Source: Jeotgalicoccus nanhaiensis (GTDB taxonomy: Bacteria; Bacillota; Bacilli; Staphylococcales; Salinicoccaceae). From it: 64,000 nt of DNA. This document shows positions 62,905-64,000 of the stretch, piece after piece. The position numbers were made by a program, and so were the translations under genes. How positions within the stretch are numbered: position 1 is the first letter of the stretch; each line of letters begins with the position of its first letter. Below the pieces are notes generated by a model. That model made no database searches. It was not told the origin of the DNA and was given only the letters and a program-made list of their open reading frames with translations. The stretch covers positions 1-64,000 of the forward strand of contig SPPL01000010.1 of the NCBI GenBank assembly GCA_004570955.1. The letters run 5' to 3'.

Positions 62905-64000
62905 TGAAAAATAAAATTTTGTTAAAAGGGCTGGATTTGTCTTACAGCAAAGAAGCGAAAGATTTTAAAAAGCGTATGCTTGGCAGAGCCGGACCGATAC
63001 ATCTTAAAAATATTAATATTCATTTATATGAAGGCGAAGTACTCGGCCTCTTAAGCGATACCGAAACTTTGTACTATATTAAAGAAGTGCTGTCCGGCAC
63101 TTTGACTCCGACTGCAGGAAAAGTTAAAACTCACGGTGGTATTTTAAGTCTCGATGTGATGGATCACATTAATAATCCATTCAGCCTGGATTCTTTTATC
63201 GAAGAATTGCTCGTAGAATATAAAAGCGGAAAAGAATTAGGAAAGACTATTGAACTGTTGCATAACAAACCTGTAATCCGTAATAACCTGAGTAAGAAGC
63301 TGAAGGAATTAAGCCGGAAGCAGCTGGCGCATATTCTGCTGGAAATATCCGGGCTGATTGATGTTGAAATAATTATTTATACTAACTTTCATGAACATCT
63401 TGAGGATGTAGATAAGTTCCGCAGTATTGTGAATATGCATGAACAAAACGGCAGAGGTGTGCTGCTTTTAGAAACTTCGCTGGAACCGATAGAAAAGATG
63501 GCAAATTATTTTACCTGGGTCAGCTACGGACAGATTCGTTTTGAGGGCAGCGTGGAAAAAGGTGTAGAAATTTACAACAAGTATCTGCGTGATAAAAGCA
63601 TGGTCAAAAATATAGAACAGGAATCCTTATTTGATCTTGAATGGAAAAGGCATGTTTATGAAGATGCGAGCTACAGTGAAAACTTTAAACGTCTCGGTAA
63701 ACAGCAGGTTTCTGTGCTCGACAATATCAACATCCGAAAAATCATTATCACGCTCGTATTGGTCTTCATTATGGTGCTGTCAGCACTCGTGATATTTATG
63801 AATATTTCATTTATAGGAGAGTCGCCCACCTTCACAGAAGAACAGCAGAATTTAAATGAAGATGTAACATCAGAAAGATTATCATATGCATTCGTTGACA
63901 GAGACGGTCTTGAAATGGACGGGACGATGCTGCCGCAATATACACTCCTTGAAGTGACTGCTGCTGACGAAGAAAATTATACTGTGAAATACAGAGATTC
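62904..64000 (+). CDS. TagH-like protein with degenerate ABC ATPase domain, partial
   Basis: The frame opens at ATG 62904 (TAATG overlap with yfhH) and runs past the window edge; 365 residues are seen. Residues 1-230 resemble the teichoic-acid exporter ATPase TagH (HLKNINIHLYEGEVLGLL, LTPTAGKV, WVSYGQIRFEGSVEKGVEIYNKYL). Yet the P-loop is SDTETLYY with no GKS/T, the signature is LSRKQ, Walker B is IIIYTN without Asp-Glu, and the H-loop His is absent. A membrane helix (about 279-300) and an extracellular part follow, like the extension of Bacillus TagH. It cannot be a working ATPase; a scaffold or cell-wall regulator is a guess. No stop or frameshift is visible. Confidence 0.72.
   Translation, partial: MKNKILLKGLDLSYSKEAKDFKKRMLGRAGPIHLKNINIHLYEGEVLGLLSDTETLYYIKEVLSGTLTPTAGKVKTHGGILSLDVMDHINNPFSLDSFIEELLVEYKSGKELGKTIELLHNKPVIRNNLSKKLKELSRKQLAHILLEISGLIDVEIIIYTNFHEHLEDVDKFRSIVNMHEQNGRGVLLLETSLEPIEKMANYFTWVSYGQIRFEGSVEKGVEIYNKYLRDKSMVKNIEQESLFDLEWKRHVYEDASYSENFKRLGKQQVSVLDNINIRKIIITLVLVFIMVLSALVIFMNISFIGESPTFTEEQQNLNEDVTSERLSYAFVDRDGLEMDGTMLPQYTLLEVTAADEENYTVKYRD

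Overview
The window looks like chromosomal DNA of a low-GC Gram-positive bacterium of the family Staphylococcaceae. It is probably a Staphylococcus relative such as Jeotgalicoccus or Salinicoccus rather than S. aureus itself. The reasons are staphylococcal gene blocks (DUF2179-NETI-purB, pcrB-pcrA-ligA-camS, gatCAB then dgkB and an rlmD-type gene, recX-yfhH, and the GcvH-L/macrodomain/SirTM/lipoate-ligase operon), AGGAGG-type ribosome binding sites, Bacillus-type Fur, Zur and LexA boxes, and many lipoproteins. The genus is an inference. No rRNA, tRNA, CRISPR array or prophage was seen; the only mobile DNA is the tip of an IS3-type element at the left edge.

Layout. 1-5 kb: IS tip, an iron-type binding lipoprotein, CapA-like phosphoesterase, thiamine-binding protein, zinc-ribbon membrane protein, alcohol dehydrogenase and a Nudix hydrolase. 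5-10.5 kb: zinc-binding lipoprotein under a Zur box, rpmG, a non-canonical FolD, a LexA-controlled YolD, a NERD-domain protein, tandem repeat array 1 and ppaC. 10.6-25.3 kb: housekeeping block with NAD salvage (pncB-nadE), purB, a VanY-like peptidase, pcrB-pcrA-ligA-camS and the amidotransferase gatCAB. 25.4-31.8 kb: secreted unknown, GrpB, DgkB, YunD-like nucleotidase, RlmD, exonuclease III. 31.9-40.7 kb: DUF819 transporter, threonine/serine dehydratase, small alarmone synthetase, HAAS/DUF4097 protein, a PadR-DUF2812-ABC transporter operon and a second alcohol dehydrogenase. 40.8-47.3 kb: Fur-boxed siderophore-binding lipoprotein with a ferredoxin-NADP reductase, arrays 2 and 3, a second RlmD-type methyltransferase and two oxidoreductases. 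47.5-52.3 kb: the protein-lipoylation/ADP-ribosylation (SirTM) operon. 52.4-64 kb: small membrane proteins, amino-acid-oxidase-like flavoprotein, dinB, map, carbonic anhydrase, YihY, aminopeptidase, thioesterase, recX, yfhH and a TagH-like protein with a ruined ATPase site running off the edge.

How it works together. Metal and stress regulation can be read from the DNA: Zur over a zinc lipoprotein, Fur over a siderophore lipoprotein plus reductase, and LexA over both yolD and dinB. The most system-like locus is the SirTM operon, with a clear sigma-A promoter, a lipoylatable GcvH-L carrier, its ligase, an ADP-ribosylating sirtuin, the reversing macrodomain, a luciferase-like monooxygenase, and a nearby Old Yellow Enzyme on the other strand. 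The least explained features are three intergenic arrays of 41-42 bp units that share period and parts of their sequence, and the degenerate TagH-like protein.
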